A stretch of DNA of 64,000 nucleotides from Paenibacillus flagellatus (GCF_003217775.1 NZ_QJVJ01000001.1:248001-312000), one strand, 5' to 3'. Shown: positions 18,107-28,867, counted from the first letter of the stretch. Translations and numbers: made by a program. Notes: generated by a model not told the origin, from the sequence alone.

Positions 18107-20167
18107 TCACTCCGGCAGGTTGACGGTCTCGCTGCCGATTTCAAACGGGGAATAGACGCCTTCGTAGACGAGGTGAGCCGACATTCCGACGGCCGCGTGG
18201 TCAAGATTGTGGCAGTGATCCATCCAGATGCCGGGATTGTCGGCGACGAACGCAACCTCATACGTTTCCCCCGGAGCCACGTTCAGCGTATCGGCGATCC
18301 ACGGACTGCCCGCAACGGCCTTGCCGTTGCGACTCAACACTTGGATATGGTGACCGTGCAGATGCATCGGATGATCGTCAAAGCCGCGATTCGCGAACGA
18401 CATCTTGACGAGATCGCCTTCTCGAACCTTGAACATCGGCGCATCCGGAAATACGCGGCCGTTGATCGTCTGCACGAAGGTAAACGTCCCGTTATAAAAC
18501 CCTAGCCGATTGTCGAAAACAAGCTTGTAATTCCGGTCATACCGGGTACCGGGACCGAACTTCGTCCTCATAGGCGTTCCATAGGACGCGGGATCGAAGA
18601 CAGACCCCTTAACGGCGTCAGGCGGCATTCCCCCATTCGATGGGCTGATCACGAGAACATTGCCGTCTTGTACAAACGGCCCGGTTTGCCGCGATAAGCC
18701 GACGGCCGTATCCGGCATCACGAACGTCACATCGGTTCGGCCTCCGGCCGCCAGCTCCAGACGGCTGTCGGACAAGTCCGCAGGCTCGTGAATGTCGGTG
18801 CCGTCAATGGCCGCCACTTGAAACGGAACGCCCGAAATATAAATCGGGGCGCGACTATTTCCCGCATTCACGAGCCTCAGTCGAACGAGCGTTCCGGGTT
18901 CCGCCGTTTTGCGCTGGAGCCGGTTCAGCTGGCCCAGGGAAACGGACGTCCCGTTCTCCGCCTGCCAGTCGTGCAAGACGACCGCCAGGTCCGCCGTTTG
19001 GCGCGGCAGCGTAGTGTCCGGCTCCACGATGAAGACGCCGTAAAGTCCCATTTGCACTTGTTTCGACGATTGCTGGTGGGAATGATACCAATTCGTCCCC
19101 GCCTGCTCGGCAATGAAACGATATACGTACTTCTCTTGCGGCATGACGGCGTCTTGCGTCATGCCCGCCACTCCGTCTTCGGCGTTCGGCACGTCCACGC
19201 CATGCCAATGGATCGTGACGCCGGCATCGATGTCTGTATTGATCAAGGTGACCTCGACCAAATCCCCTTGCTTCACCCGCAGTTCCGGACCGGGAAGCTG
19301 ACCGTTGTAGGTCCAGGCTTCTTTCTTCTCGCCTGAAGGCAGCGTCATCGTCGTTTTTTTCGCTTCCAGGGTAAAAGACCGATCCGGCGTCCCGGTTCTG
19401 GGCCCGGTCAGCTCGGCGACGCTTACCGATTGCGATGCGGCGGTATCGCCTGCATGCGCGTGCTCATGGCCGGCCATGCTCATCCGGTCCGGCAGGCGGC
19501 TTGCCTGCCCTCCGAGCGTGAACCAGACGGCGGCAGTGAGCGCGACCGTCAGGAAGACTCCCGCTTTCCGGAATACCCGCACTGCCGGCGTTCCCGTTTC
19601 CGGCGAGCCGGTTGCGACGAAGCGGCGGTAGCGGCTTTTTTGGCGAATCCATAGCAGATAGACGACAGCCGCGTAAACCGACCAAACCGCGACGACCGTT
19701 CCGATTCGGAGCGGCCATGGTGCGATAAAGAGCTGCTGTACCACCGCCAAAAGCGAGCCTGTAAACAAAACCTGGACCGGAAATACCCAACCTGGCGCGG
19801 CCGCCGCCCGACGGTCCCGGGCCGAAGGCGGCTCCTTCGACGCTTGGACCGCTCCCCCCCGAATCGTCCTTGCCGCCGGAATCGAGAACAACGCGATCGC
19901 CGCGGCGGGAATCGCCAGCATCGGCAGCTGCATCGCCCATTTATCTTCGGCGAACTCCGCGCCGGACGCCGCCAGGACGACGACCGCCGCCGCTTTCACG
20001 ATCAAGAGCAATCCGCCGATTCCCATCCAAATGAGCGACGACCGCATACGGGAATATAATTTGCCTTTCGTAGGCGCCCGATAGGTTCGGCTCGCATACC
20101 AAGCGGCAATCCCCGAGAAGAGGGGCAAAAGCAACGTTACCGCGAAATGAAGCAACAATCCGAGCAT
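18107..20167 (-). CDS. multicopper oxidase with N-terminal membrane domain
   Basis: 686 residues. The first 220 or so hold about six hydrophobic membrane segments; the remainder is a laccase/CueO-like oxidase facing outward. Copper motifs are present in order: HWHG, WYHSHQ, HPMHLHGHH and HCHNLDHAAVGM, the last carrying the type-1 Cys and the axial Met. It would oxidise Cu(I) or other substrates with O2. A His-rich linker (GHEHAHAGD) joins the parts. Start: GGGGAGGAA is only 2 bases from ATG 20173 but 8 from ATG 20167 (MLGLLLHF), which is preferred. Neighbouring genes are copper and cadmium handling. Confidence 0.88.
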   Translation of the reverse strand: MLGLLLHFAVTLLLPLFSGIAAWYASRTYRAPTKGKLYSRMRSSLIWMGIGGLLLIVKAAAVVVLAASGAEFAEDKWAMQLPMLAIPAAAIALFSIPAARTIRGGAVQASKEPPSARDRRAAAAPGWVFPVQVLFTGSLLAVVQQLFIAPWPLRIGTVVAVWSVYAAVVYLLWIRQKSRYRRFVATGSPETGTPAVRVFRKAGVFLTVALTAAVWFTLGGQASRLPDRMSMAGHEHAHAGDTAASQSVSVAELTGPRTGTPDRSFTLEAKKTTMTLPSGEKKEAWTYNGQLPGPELRVKQGDLVEVTLINTDIDAGVTIHWHGVDVPNAEDGVAGMTQDAVMPQEKYVYRFIAEQAGTNWYHSHQQSSKQVQMGLYGVFIVEPDTTLPRQTADLAVVLHDWQAENGTSVSLGQLNRLQRKTAEPGTLVRLRLVNAGNSRAPIYISGVPFQVAAIDGTDIHEPADLSDSRLELAAGGRTDVTFVMPDTAVGLSRQTGPFVQDGNVLVISPSNGGMPPDAVKGSVFDPASYGTPMRTKFGPGTRYDRNYKLVFDNRLGFYNGTFTFVQTINGRVFPDAPMFKVREGDLVKMSFANRGFDDHPMHLHGHHIQVLSRNGKAVAGSPWIADTLNVAPGETYEVAFVADNPGIWMDHCHNLDHAAVGMSAHLVYEGVYSPFEIGSETVNLPE

Positions 20168-20232
20168 ATCCATTTCCTCCCCGTGCTTATCTCTTTCCAA
20201 ATCGGATTTCGCAACTGATGCTACGCGTCCTA

Positions 20233-20249
20233 TGTGAACGAAATATGAA
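20233..20249 (-). promoter_or_regulatory. OmpR-type direct repeat upstream of the oxidase gene
   Basis: Minus-strand TTCATA (20249-20244) and TTCACA (20238-20233) are repeated with an 11-base period, the layout bound by OmpR/PhoB-type regulators, one of which is encoded next door at 21674-22357. No clear -10/-35 pair was found around it. Confidence 0.35.
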
Positions 20250-20267
20250 TCAAATGGGAATGAATGT

Positions 20268-20296
20268 AAAAAAGGCGGACGGATGGTCCACCTTTT
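20268..20296 (-). terminator. terminator after the sensor kinase gene
   Basis: 11-bp stem (AAAAGGCGGAC with GTCCACCTTTT, one position pairing as G-U only in the minus-strand RNA) followed on the minus strand by a T run. It separates the two-component operon from the oxidase gene, which therefore needs its own promoter. Confidence 0.7.
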
Positions 20297-20328
20297 CGTT
20301 CGCTCGGGTTTTCGATTGTGTGCCGGGG

Positions 20329-21681
20329 TTACGTGACCGGCAGAAAGACGGTTACCGCCGTTCCTCTTCCTACGGCGCTGTCGATCTCGACCCGGCCGTT
20401 GTGCAGTTCGACGACGCGCTTGACGATCGCGAGCCCAAGCCCGCTTCCCCCCGCTTCGCGGTTGTGCGATTGATCTCCCATATAAAAACGTTCGAAGACG
20501 CGTTTGCGGTCTTCTTCGGCGATCCCGATTCCCGTATCCCGAAAGACGACGCCGATTTCGCCGTTTCCGGATTGAAGCTCGATGAAGATGTCGCCGCCCT
20601 CGGGCGTGAATTTGATGCTGTTGCCGAAAAGATTCAGCCATACTTGGCTCAGCAAGTCTTCATCCGCATGAATCGTCGTTTTCGGAAGCTCGGGATGAAT
20701 ATTCAATCGTTTCGCCGCCCATTGCGGCTCCGCGGCTACGACAATATGGCGCAGCTGCCGGTCAAGCCGAACGAGCGTCGGCTGGAACGGATAATGGCTC
20801 GAATCGATCGCGGCCAGCCGGAGCATGTTCTCGCTCAGTCGGGACAACCGCATGCTTTCCTGCCGGATAATGTTCAGACAGCGCAGCTGCTCGGCCTCAT
20901 CAAGGCCGTCTTTCTGCAGGATGGAGACAAAACCCGAAATGGACGCCAGCGGGGTTTGAATTTCGTGGGACACGTTGGAAACGAACTCCTGCCGCATTTT
21001 TTCCACTTGACTGATCTCGTGGGCCATTTGCTGAAATTGCTTCGACAAGACGCCCAATTCATCGTTGCTCTTCGTCGAAAGAACGATATTGTAGTCTCCT
21101 TTGGCCACCTTTCGGGTCGCGGCCGTCAAAGCCTTTAAGGGCTTCACCACCACTCTCGTGAAGAGAATGAATTTGAAGCTGCCGATCGTGAGCGCAATCA
21201 AGATGAAAGCACCCGTAATGGGGAATAGGAGAACCATATCGGAGCTTTCCGGACGGATGACGAGCGCCAGCCGCTCATCCGCCGTTCGCAAAGGAAAACC
21301 CATTTGCAGGCTCATCGGCAAGGGCAAAACGGACGTGCGCCTTATGACTTCGGCGCCGTCCCGGACGAGTCGTATATCGTCATCGGTAAGGTTGGGCTTG
21401 CTTGTCAGACCGTACGCGTAGCGCAAACCGTTCCGATCGTATACCCATAGGGATACCTTCATCTTTTCGGACAACTGCTTCAGATAGCCGCCGCGCTCGG
21501 TCGGCTCCAAACGGGAATAAACATCCGCAATCAACCCGCCTCGCATCGCATACTCGTCCCGGATGGATTGCGTGACTTGGTTTTGAAACAACAATACGGT
21601 GATCGGGATGGAGAGCCCGAAACCTACCGCTAATGCAACGATAAAGATCAATAAAATTTTGAAGTTGATGCTTTTAATCAT
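20329..21681 (-). CDS. sensor histidine kinase (OmpR-system partner)
   Basis: 450 residues: membrane segments at about 8-30 and 160-182 enclosing an outside sensor of about 130 residues, HAMP domain, HisKA with VSHEIQTPLASI (phosphorylated His), and HATPase_c with N box NSIKFTPEGG, DTGIGI and GSGLGLAIV. Overlaps the regulator stop by 8 bases (ATGATTAA). By position it probably senses copper or cell-envelope stress and controls the oxidase and CopC/CopD genes, but the sensor domain has no obvious metal-ligand cluster. Confidence 0.92.
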   Translation of the reverse strand: MIKSINFKILLIFIVALAVGFGLSIPITVLLFQNQVTQSIRDEYAMRGGLIADVYSRLEPTERGGYLKQLSEKMKVSLWVYDRNGLRYAYGLTSKPNLTDDDIRLVRDGAEVIRRTSVLPLPMSLQMGFPLRTADERLALVIRPESSDMVLLFPITGAFILIALTIGSFKFILFTRVVVKPLKALTAATRKVAKGDYNIVLSTKSNDELGVLSKQFQQMAHEISQVEKMRQEFVSNVSHEIQTPLASISGFVSILQKDGLDEAEQLRCLNIIRQESMRLSRLSENMLRLAAIDSSHYPFQPTLVRLDRQLRHIVVAAEPQWAAKRLNIHPELPKTTIHADEDLLSQVWLNLFGNSIKFTPEGGDIFIELQSGNGEIGVVFRDTGIGIAEEDRKRVFERFYMGDQSHNREAGGSGLGLAIVKRVVELHNGRVEIDSAVGRGTAVTVFLPVT

Positions 21682-22357
21682 GGCTTTCCGTCTCCAATCG
21701 GTATCCGAGACCGCGAACCGTTACGATGCGAAACAGGTGGGTATGGGCGGCGAACCGCTCCCTCAGCCGCTTGATATGAACATCGACGGTCCGCTCGTCC
21801 CCGTCATGGTCGAATCCCCACACCGCTTCGATTAATTGCTCCCGCATAAAGATTTGACCGGGATAGCTTGCGAGCTGGTATAGCAGCTCGAATTCCTTGA
21901 GCGGCAAATGCCAAGTCGCGTCGCTGACCGAAACGGTTCCCCGAAGCCGGTCCAGCTTGAAGCTCCCCAAGACAATCCTTTTGTCAGCCGCGATTCGGTA
22001 CCGGCGCAGCACCGCTTTGATTCGGATCACCAGCTCCTGCGGATCGAAAGGCTTGACCAGGTAATCGTCGGCGCCCAAGCCGAATCCTTTTACCTTCTGA
22101 CTCGTCTCGTGCTTTACGGTAATCATGATCATGGGCAGTTCGGGGTACGAAAGCCGCAGCTCGCGGCACAAATCCCACCCGTCCATGACAGGCATCATCA
22201 CATCAAGCACAACCAAATCCGCTGGCGAGCGTTCCATCTCCGCAAGCGCCTCTTTGCCGTTAACGGCTCCCCGGACACGAAATCCTTCGTGGCTTAAAAC
22301 TAATAAAATCATTTCCAACATATGAGCATCATCTTCGACTACAAGAACACTTGTCAC
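21674..22357 (-). CDS. OmpR-family response regulator
   Basis: 227 residues: receiver domain with D52 (LVVLDVMMPVMDGWD) and switch Lys (LVKPFDP), then a winged-helix DNA-binding domain (about 128-225; ELLYQLASYPGQIFMREQLIEAVWG). Start is GTG 22357 with AAAGGAG 9 bases upstream. First gene of a two-gene operon with the kinase. Confidence 0.93.
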   Translation of the reverse strand: MTSVLVVEDDAHMLEMILLVLSHEGFRVRGAVNGKEALAEMERSPADLVVLDVMMPVMDGWDLCRELRLSYPELPMIMITVKHETSQKVKGFGLGADDYLVKPFDPQELVIRIKAVLRRYRIAADKRIVLGSFKLDRLRGTVSVSDATWHLPLKEFELLYQLASYPGQIFMREQLIEAVWGFDHDGDERTVDVHIKRLRERFAAHTHLFRIVTVRGLGYRLETESHD

Positions 22358-22530
22358 TGCATGTAGCTCCTTTTATTCGAAGTAAAGGATATACAGCCCG
22401 ATGAACAAAATCGGAACTTCGCCTGCTTGAAGATCGTTGCCCCTCGTATCATACCCGTAATATGCAGCCCCCGTCTTCCAAGCGATTCGGTTCTTGTCGC
22501 TTTCAAGCACAGCCTTCCGAACGGGCGGCC

Positions 22531-22902
22531 TCATTTCCTTCCGCCAGACGTTGCCTGACTATGGGTCGAAGCGAGCAGGAGGAGCTGCCGCACATGGTCG
22601 TCTTCCAAAAAGTAAAACGCGAGCTTGCCTTCTTTGCGATAATTGACGAGATTCAGCTTTTTTAACGTACGCAGGTGATGGGAAGCCGTAGCGATCGAGG
22701 AGCCGATAATGTTGGCTACATCGCAGACGCACAGCTCGTTCTCCTGACACAAAGCGAACGCGGCCTTCATTCTCGTCTCGTCGGCGAGAGCCTTAAACAT
22801 GTTCGCCATCACCGTTATGTCATGCTGGCTTAATAGGCTTTGAACCCGGCTCACCTTCGCTTCATCGTAGCAGTACAACTCGCATGTATCCTTTGCGGAC
22901 AT
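22531..22902 (-). CDS. cadC: CadC-type metal-sensing repressor (ArsR family)
   Basis: 123 residues, winged helix with SIATASHHLRTLKKL as recognition helix. Counting from MSAKDTCELYC, Cys falls at 7, 11, 58 and 60, the same numbers as the Cd/Pb/Zn-binding cysteines of S. aureus plasmid pI258 CadC, which strongly supports both the identity and the start at ATG 22902 over the ORF start at 22917. It would leave DNA when Cd, Zn or Pb binds. A matching operator overlaps its own transcript start, and two more lie in the czcO-cadA promoter 6 kb away. Confidence 0.93.
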   Translation of the reverse strand: MSAKDTCELYCYDEAKVSRVQSLLSQHDITVMANMFKALADETRMKAAFALCQENELCVCDVANIIGSSIATASHHLRTLKKLNLVNYRKEGKLAFYFLEDDHVRQLLLLASTHSQATSGGRK

Positions 22903-22917
22903 TCCGTATCCCACCAA

Positions 22918-22938
22918 TCAAACAGTCATTTGAGTATA
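22918..22938 (-). promoter_or_regulatory. cadC promoter -10 and CadC operator
   Basis: Minus-strand TATACT at 22938-22933 is followed at once by the operator 22918-22933 (plus strand TCAAACAGTCATTTGA), covering the transcript start. 15 of 16 bases match the distal operator at 28913-28928. The -35 region is weak. Confidence 0.7.
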
Positions 22939-22972
22939 GGACGATCATACCGCTGAAACATGGAGCGGTCAA

Positions 22973-22990
22973 ATGGGCAGAATTGCCCAT
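22973..22990. repeat. perfect 7-4-7 palindrome upstream of cadC
   Basis: ATGGGCA and TGCCCAT four bases apart, about 40-50 bases upstream of the cadC transcript start and just past the copC terminator. It may be a second regulator site; nothing else explains it. Confidence 0.35.
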
Positions 22991-22991
22991 T

Positions 22992-23028
22992 AAAAAACAG
23001 GCGATCCGTCTTCAATCGGACGCCTGTT
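22992..23028 (-). terminator. terminator after copC
   Basis: Outer arms AACAGGCG and CGCCTGTT with partial inner pairing, and TTTTTT on the minus strand at 22997-22992, about 60 bases after the copC stop. Confidence 0.75.
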
Positions 23029-23088
23029 ACCGGCGATAACCGTGCTTGCATCTCGTCGAACCGTCTCGGAAACCCCGCGCGCCCGACA

Positions 23089-23667
23089 TCATGCCCGTTT
23101 TTTTCCTTTCACCGTTCGAATCAGCATCAGGATGACGATCAGCCCGAATAGCACCGCCATTCCGATCATCGTGAAAACGCCGCTTGCGGAAAAGCCGTTG
23201 CGGGATGCCGGTCCGGGCTGGAGCGGCGACGACGGCGACGAATCGGCAACCCCATTCCCTGTCATGGGCGGATCGCTAATTTCCGTCTCCGGCTTCCTAT
23301 CGGCTTGTTCGGGAAGCTGAATCGTAAAGACGACCTTCCCTTCGATCGGATGCCCGTCTCGGCCGACAATTTTCCATACGGCCGTATACTCGCCGTTCAG
23401 AAGCGGCTTATCGAGCTTGCCGCTCAACGAGCTTTTTTCGACCTTCAGATCGGCTACCCGGATCGGTTCGCCATTCGCCTGTTGAACGGACAAGCTGCTC
23501 AGCGGCTCGATCTCCGTATTGAATTCCATTTTTATTTCTTGGAGAGGACTTGTAACGGTTTCCCCGTTGGCCGGAGAAGAAGATTTGATCCCCGTATGCG
23601 CCCAGGCGTTCATCGGGGACAGAAGCAGCACGAGAGCAAAAAACAAACCGATGCTCCGTTTTTTCAT
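23089..23667 (-). CDS. CopC-domain copper-binding protein
   Basis: 192 residues: signal peptide ending in AWA-H, so the mature protein begins with His (HTGIKSSSP), the N-terminal His typical of CopC/YobA copper sites; CopC beta-barrel (about 24-118, GRDGHPIEGKVVF); Pro/Ser-rich linker; C-terminal membrane anchor (about 160-183). It holds copper outside the membrane and passes it on, probably to the CopD-type protein encoded divergently. Confidence 0.9.
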   Translation of the reverse strand: MKKRSIGLFFALVLLLSPMNAWAHTGIKSSSPANGETVTSPLQEIKMEFNTEIEPLSSLSVQQANGEPIRVADLKVEKSSLSGKLDKPLLNGEYTAVWKIVGRDGHPIEGKVVFTIQLPEQADRKPETEISDPPMTGNGVADSSPSSPLQPGPASRNGFSASGVFTMIGMAVLFGLIVILMLIRTVKGKKRA

Positions 23668-23808
23668 TACGATCCAGCCATCCTTTCATACGGCATGCGG
23701 CGGTGCCTCCAGCAAAAGTATATCAAAGGAAGCCAACCGTCTTTGCGCCGATTCCGTACGATTTTTCGAACTTTCGTCATATGATCAGACGTTCACATGA
23801 TTTCGATG

Positions 23809-23838
23809 TGTTACAATAGAGTGGACCGGTACCGGTCC
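23809..23838 (+). promoter_or_regulatory. extended -10 promoter with 16-bp palindrome operator
   Basis: TGTTACAAT at 23809-23817 is an extended -10 element; the expected start near 23824 lies inside the perfect palindrome GGACCGGTACCGGTCC (23823-23838). That is the usual place for a repressor site. It controls the PCYCGC lipoprotein gene and perhaps copD. Confidence 0.5.
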
Positions 23839-23861
23839 AACATGAATGGTTGAGGTGTACC

Positions 23862-24347
23862 ATGAGCAAACGTCACATAGGGATCGTTTCGGCCGCCTGT
23901 CTTGTCTTCCTTTTGACGGCATGCGGCAACGGCCGGCCTGCGGCGGAGCATGCCCGGCACGAGCACGGCAATGGAGACCTGCAGGAAAAAACCGCATCGG
24001 TTCAAACGCTGCCCTCGTTTCTACGGAACCAGCCCGAAGAAATGCGTACCGCCTACCGGCTGGCTGCGGAAACCGTCGACACTCTCCAATGGATTCCTTG
24101 CTACTGCGGATGCGGCGAAAGCGCCTCGCATAAGAGCAATGTCAATTGCTTTATCAAAGAAATGGGAAGCGACGGCTCGGTTACATGGGACGATCACGGC
24201 ACCCGGTGCAACGTTTGTCTGGAAATTGCGGTCGTCTCTTATAAGCTGAAGGAGCAGGGGAAAGCCGCCAAAGAAATTCGGGAAACGATCGACCAAGCCT
24301 ACGGTAAAGGGTACGCGAAGCCGACCCCGACGCCCATGCCCTCATAA
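23862..24347 (+). CDS. PCYCGC-motif lipoprotein
   Basis: 161 residues. Lipoprotein signal with lipobox LTAC, a His-rich stretch (HARHEHGNG), then the signature PCYCGCGES near residue 84, a second cluster CFIKEM and CNVCLEI. Eight or so cysteines and several His make metal binding likely. Proteins with this motif occur next to copper and heavy-metal genes in Bacillales; their exact role is unknown. ATG 23862 with GAGGTG close upstream is chosen over an in-frame start 12 bases earlier. Confidence 0.82.
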   Translation: MSKRHIGIVSAACLVFLLTACGNGRPAAEHARHEHGNGDLQEKTASVQTLPSFLRNQPEEMRTAYRLAAETVDTLQWIPCYCGCGESASHKSNVNCFIKEMGSDGSVTWDDHGTRCNVCLEIAVVSYKLKEQGKAAKEIRETIDQAYGKGYAKPTPTPMPS

Positions 24348-24361
24348 GCCCCATACTCGAT

Positions 24362-24390
24362 AAGCCTCTCCCGCATCGAGAGGCTTTTTT
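24362..24390 (+). terminator. terminator/attenuator between PCYCGC gene and copD
   Basis: Perfect 9-bp stem AAGCCTCTC/GAGAGGCTT, loop of seven, six T. The T run ends three bases before the copD ribosome site, so no promoter fits between them. Confidence 0.85.
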
Positions 24391-24406
24391 GCCGGAGATG
24401 ATGACG

Positions 24407-25492
24407 ATGTACGTTTATGTATCGGAAACGCTGCTTTATTTGTGCTTTTCTTTGGTAACGGCGGCGATCGTATTGAACTTTATTCCGGACAGCAAAAAGC
24501 CCGATATCCGGATTCCCGATACCCTGCTGTTTAACGCCGTCGTCGGAATTGCCGTCTTAGCGTTCGTACCGGTAGCCAAAAACACGATTTTCCTGACGCA
24601 GTTCGCCCAAATGAGCTTTTGGGACATACTCCCCGACGTTTTGCGGGATTTGGCTTTCGGACAGGCTTGGGTATGGATGATCGTCATAAGCACGCTATTT
24701 CTTGCCCTGCTGGCGTTCGCAAATCCGAAGACGAGCCTCTTGTATAACGCTGTAGCGGCCTGCTTTACGTTGGCTCTGCTTCTCTCCTACGGCTGGGCCA
24801 GCCATGCCGCCGGGCAGTCGGAATCGTGGGGATTTTGGGCGCAGACGCTTCATTTGTTGGCCGTATCCGTCTGGATCGGAATCATGCTGGCCGCCGGATG
24901 GTTTGCGCAACGCTCCCGGCCGTGGCTTCCATTCCTGCAATGGTTCAGCCCCGTTTCCGTCGTTTCCGTGCTCGTCGTCATCGCGGCCGGCCTGGTGATG
25001 ATGGCGTATATCGTTCCGGATTACTACGATGCCTGGATCATTTCGTATGGCCAAGCGCTGCTGATCAAACATTTGTTATTCATCCCTCTGCTCGTCTTCG
25101 GATTGTTGAACGGTTTCGTACTGAAACGCAAAATCGTTGCCGATCCGGCCTTTGATCCGAGACCATGGCTTCGGGCGGAAAGCGCGTTCGCTTTTCTGAT
25201 ATTCGCGGTAACGGCATTTTTGGGCTTTCAGCGTCCGCCGCACGACGATCCGGAAAATCCGGAGCCGCTCACCCCCTCACCGCTGTTCGAACAACTCTAT
25301 AACGGCGAAGTGCCCGACGGCATGGACGTATCGCTCGGTTGGAATATCCCAAGCGTGGGGCTGGGCGTCCTTTCCGTTGCGCTTCTGCTTCTTATGGCTG
25401 CCGCACGGCGAAAAACGCCGTGGATGACCGCATGCTTCGGTCTCCTGTTCGTAGCGGCCGCCTACTTGTCCCTTATGCTAGCCGTACGGTAA
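24407..25492 (+). CDS. CopD-domain copper transport membrane protein
   Basis: 361 residues with about nine hydrophobic segments. The CopD-like core has HLLAVSVWIGIMLAAGW and IKHLLFIPLL, with conserved His in membrane helices and one in SYGWASHAAG. Likely moves copper across the membrane with CopC. The start ATG 24407 (MYVYVSETL) is preferred because GGAG is 9 bases upstream; ATG 24398 and 24401 sit too close to it, and the TTG at 24389 lies in the terminator. Confidence 0.82.
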   Translation: MYVYVSETLLYLCFSLVTAAIVLNFIPDSKKPDIRIPDTLLFNAVVGIAVLAFVPVAKNTIFLTQFAQMSFWDILPDVLRDLAFGQAWVWMIVISTLFLALLAFANPKTSLLYNAVAACFTLALLLSYGWASHAAGQSESWGFWAQTLHLLAVSVWIGIMLAAGWFAQRSRPWLPFLQWFSPVSVVSVLVVIAAGLVMMAYIVPDYYDAWIISYGQALLIKHLLFIPLLVFGLLNGFVLKRKIVADPAFDPRPWLRAESAFAFLIFAVTAFLGFQRPPHDDPENPEPLTPSPLFEQLYNGEVPDGMDVSLGWNIPSVGLGVLSVALLLLMAAARRKTPWMTACFGLLFVAAAYLSLMLAVR

Positions 25493-25495
25493 GGA

Positions 25496-25522
25496 AAGGC
25501 CCCTCGACCGAGAAGGGGCCTT
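25496..25522. terminator. hairpin between convergent copD and cadA
   Basis: Perfect 9-bp stem AAGGCCCCT/AGGGGCCTT. No long T run on either strand, so a moderate terminator for both convergent genes. Confidence 0.55.
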
Positions 25523-25525
25523 CGA

Positions 25526-27730
<2,205 letters not shown>

Positions 27731-27764
27731 GCTCTCGACCTCCTCACTTTAATGCATTATATTC

Positions 27765-28832
27765 TCACTTGTTCATATGAAGCGCGGAGCTTAAGGGTTC
27801 CAGCGATTGTGCCAGGCGGCGCGCATCTTCGGCCACCCATCCCATTAGGGCCGACCCTCGGCAAGATTGCCACGGAAGACCGAGAAAGAACAAGCCTTCG
27901 ACCGGGCTGACGCCGTTTCGATGAATCGGGGCCCCGTTATCGTCAAACGCGGCCGGAATGCGAATCCAACGATAGTCCGATCGAAACCCGGTCGCCCATA
28001 TGACGTTGTCCGCCCGTAACACGCGCCCGTCGTCAAAATGAATGCCGGTTTCGTCGGCGTTCACCGCTTTTGGGAACGAATCGATCGTGTTGTCGGCCAG
28101 CATCGTTTTTAAGTCCAAACCGTATATTTGTTCCGGCTGCTTTTTCAGCCACGCCCCCACTCCGGAATCGACGTCGGCTTTCAGCAGCCCCAGCTTGTCA
28201 AAGTACCAGAAAATGCTTTTTCCGAGCATGTAAAGCGGTTTGAAATGTAACGGCCGGCCATGGGATAGGGATACGTTCCGTTCGCGGGCCAGCTCGACGG
28301 CAATCTGCGCACCGGAATTGCCTGCACCGACAACAAGGACGTTTCCCGGCTGCAGCTGCGCCGGATTCCGGTAGGCGGCCGAGTGAAGCTGAACGACACG
28401 GTCCGGCAAGCGGCCGGCGAAAGCGGGTATCCACGGCGTATGAAACGGTCCGGTCGCGACGACGACTTGCCGGGCTGACAAATCCCCCCGGCCGGTATGC
28501 AGGGTGAACCCTCGTTCGCTTTGTTCCATGGCGATCACGTTCGTACGGTATTGGATCGGCAACGAAAAATGCCGGGCATACGCCTCCAAGTAATCGGCCG
28601 CTTCATCCTTGGAAGGCAGGCCGTTCGGTTTTCCCGGAAATGCCAAGCCGGGCAGCCCGTCGAATTGCCGAGGCGTGAACAAATGCAAGGAATCGTACCG
28701 GTTTCTCCACGTATCGCCGGTCCGTTCGTTCGCATCCACGATCAAAAACGGAATCCCTCTGTGCTTCAAATAATAGCCGATTGCAAGCCCCGCTTGTCCC
28801 CCGCCGACTACGACGACATCCGTGTGCTTCAA
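27765..28832 (-). CDS. CzcO-like flavin-dependent monooxygenase/oxidoreductase
   Basis: 355 residues with two Rossmann sites, FAD-binding VVVGGGQAGLAIGYYL at the N-terminus and NAD(P)-binding VVGAGNSGAQIAVEL near residue 185, plus the GFRSDYRW and FLGLPWQ segments of the FMO/CzcO group. Proteins of this group are often encoded with metal exporters but their reaction there is not established. The start TTG 28832 (KHTDVVVV) follows GAGAGGGAG by 8 bases; the longer frame from TTG 28871 would start inside the operator and has no ribosome site. Confidence 0.85.
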   Translation of the reverse strand: MKHTDVVVVGGGQAGLAIGYYLKHRGIPFLIVDANERTGDTWRNRYDSLHLFTPRQFDGLPGLAFPGKPNGLPSKDEAADYLEAYARHFSLPIQYRTNVIAMEQSERGFTLHTGRGDLSARQVVVATGPFHTPWIPAFAGRLPDRVVQLHSAAYRNPAQLQPGNVLVVGAGNSGAQIAVELARERNVSLSHGRPLHFKPLYMLGKSIFWYFDKLGLLKADVDSGVGAWLKKQPEQIYGLDLKTMLADNTIDSFPKAVNADETGIHFDDGRVLRADNVIWATGFRSDYRWIRIPAAFDDNGAPIHRNGVSPVEGLFFLGLPWQSCRGSALMGWVAEDARRLAQSLEPLSSALHMNK

Positions 28833-28867
28833 CTGTCCCGCTCCCTCTCGATGTCCATCCCTTTCAT

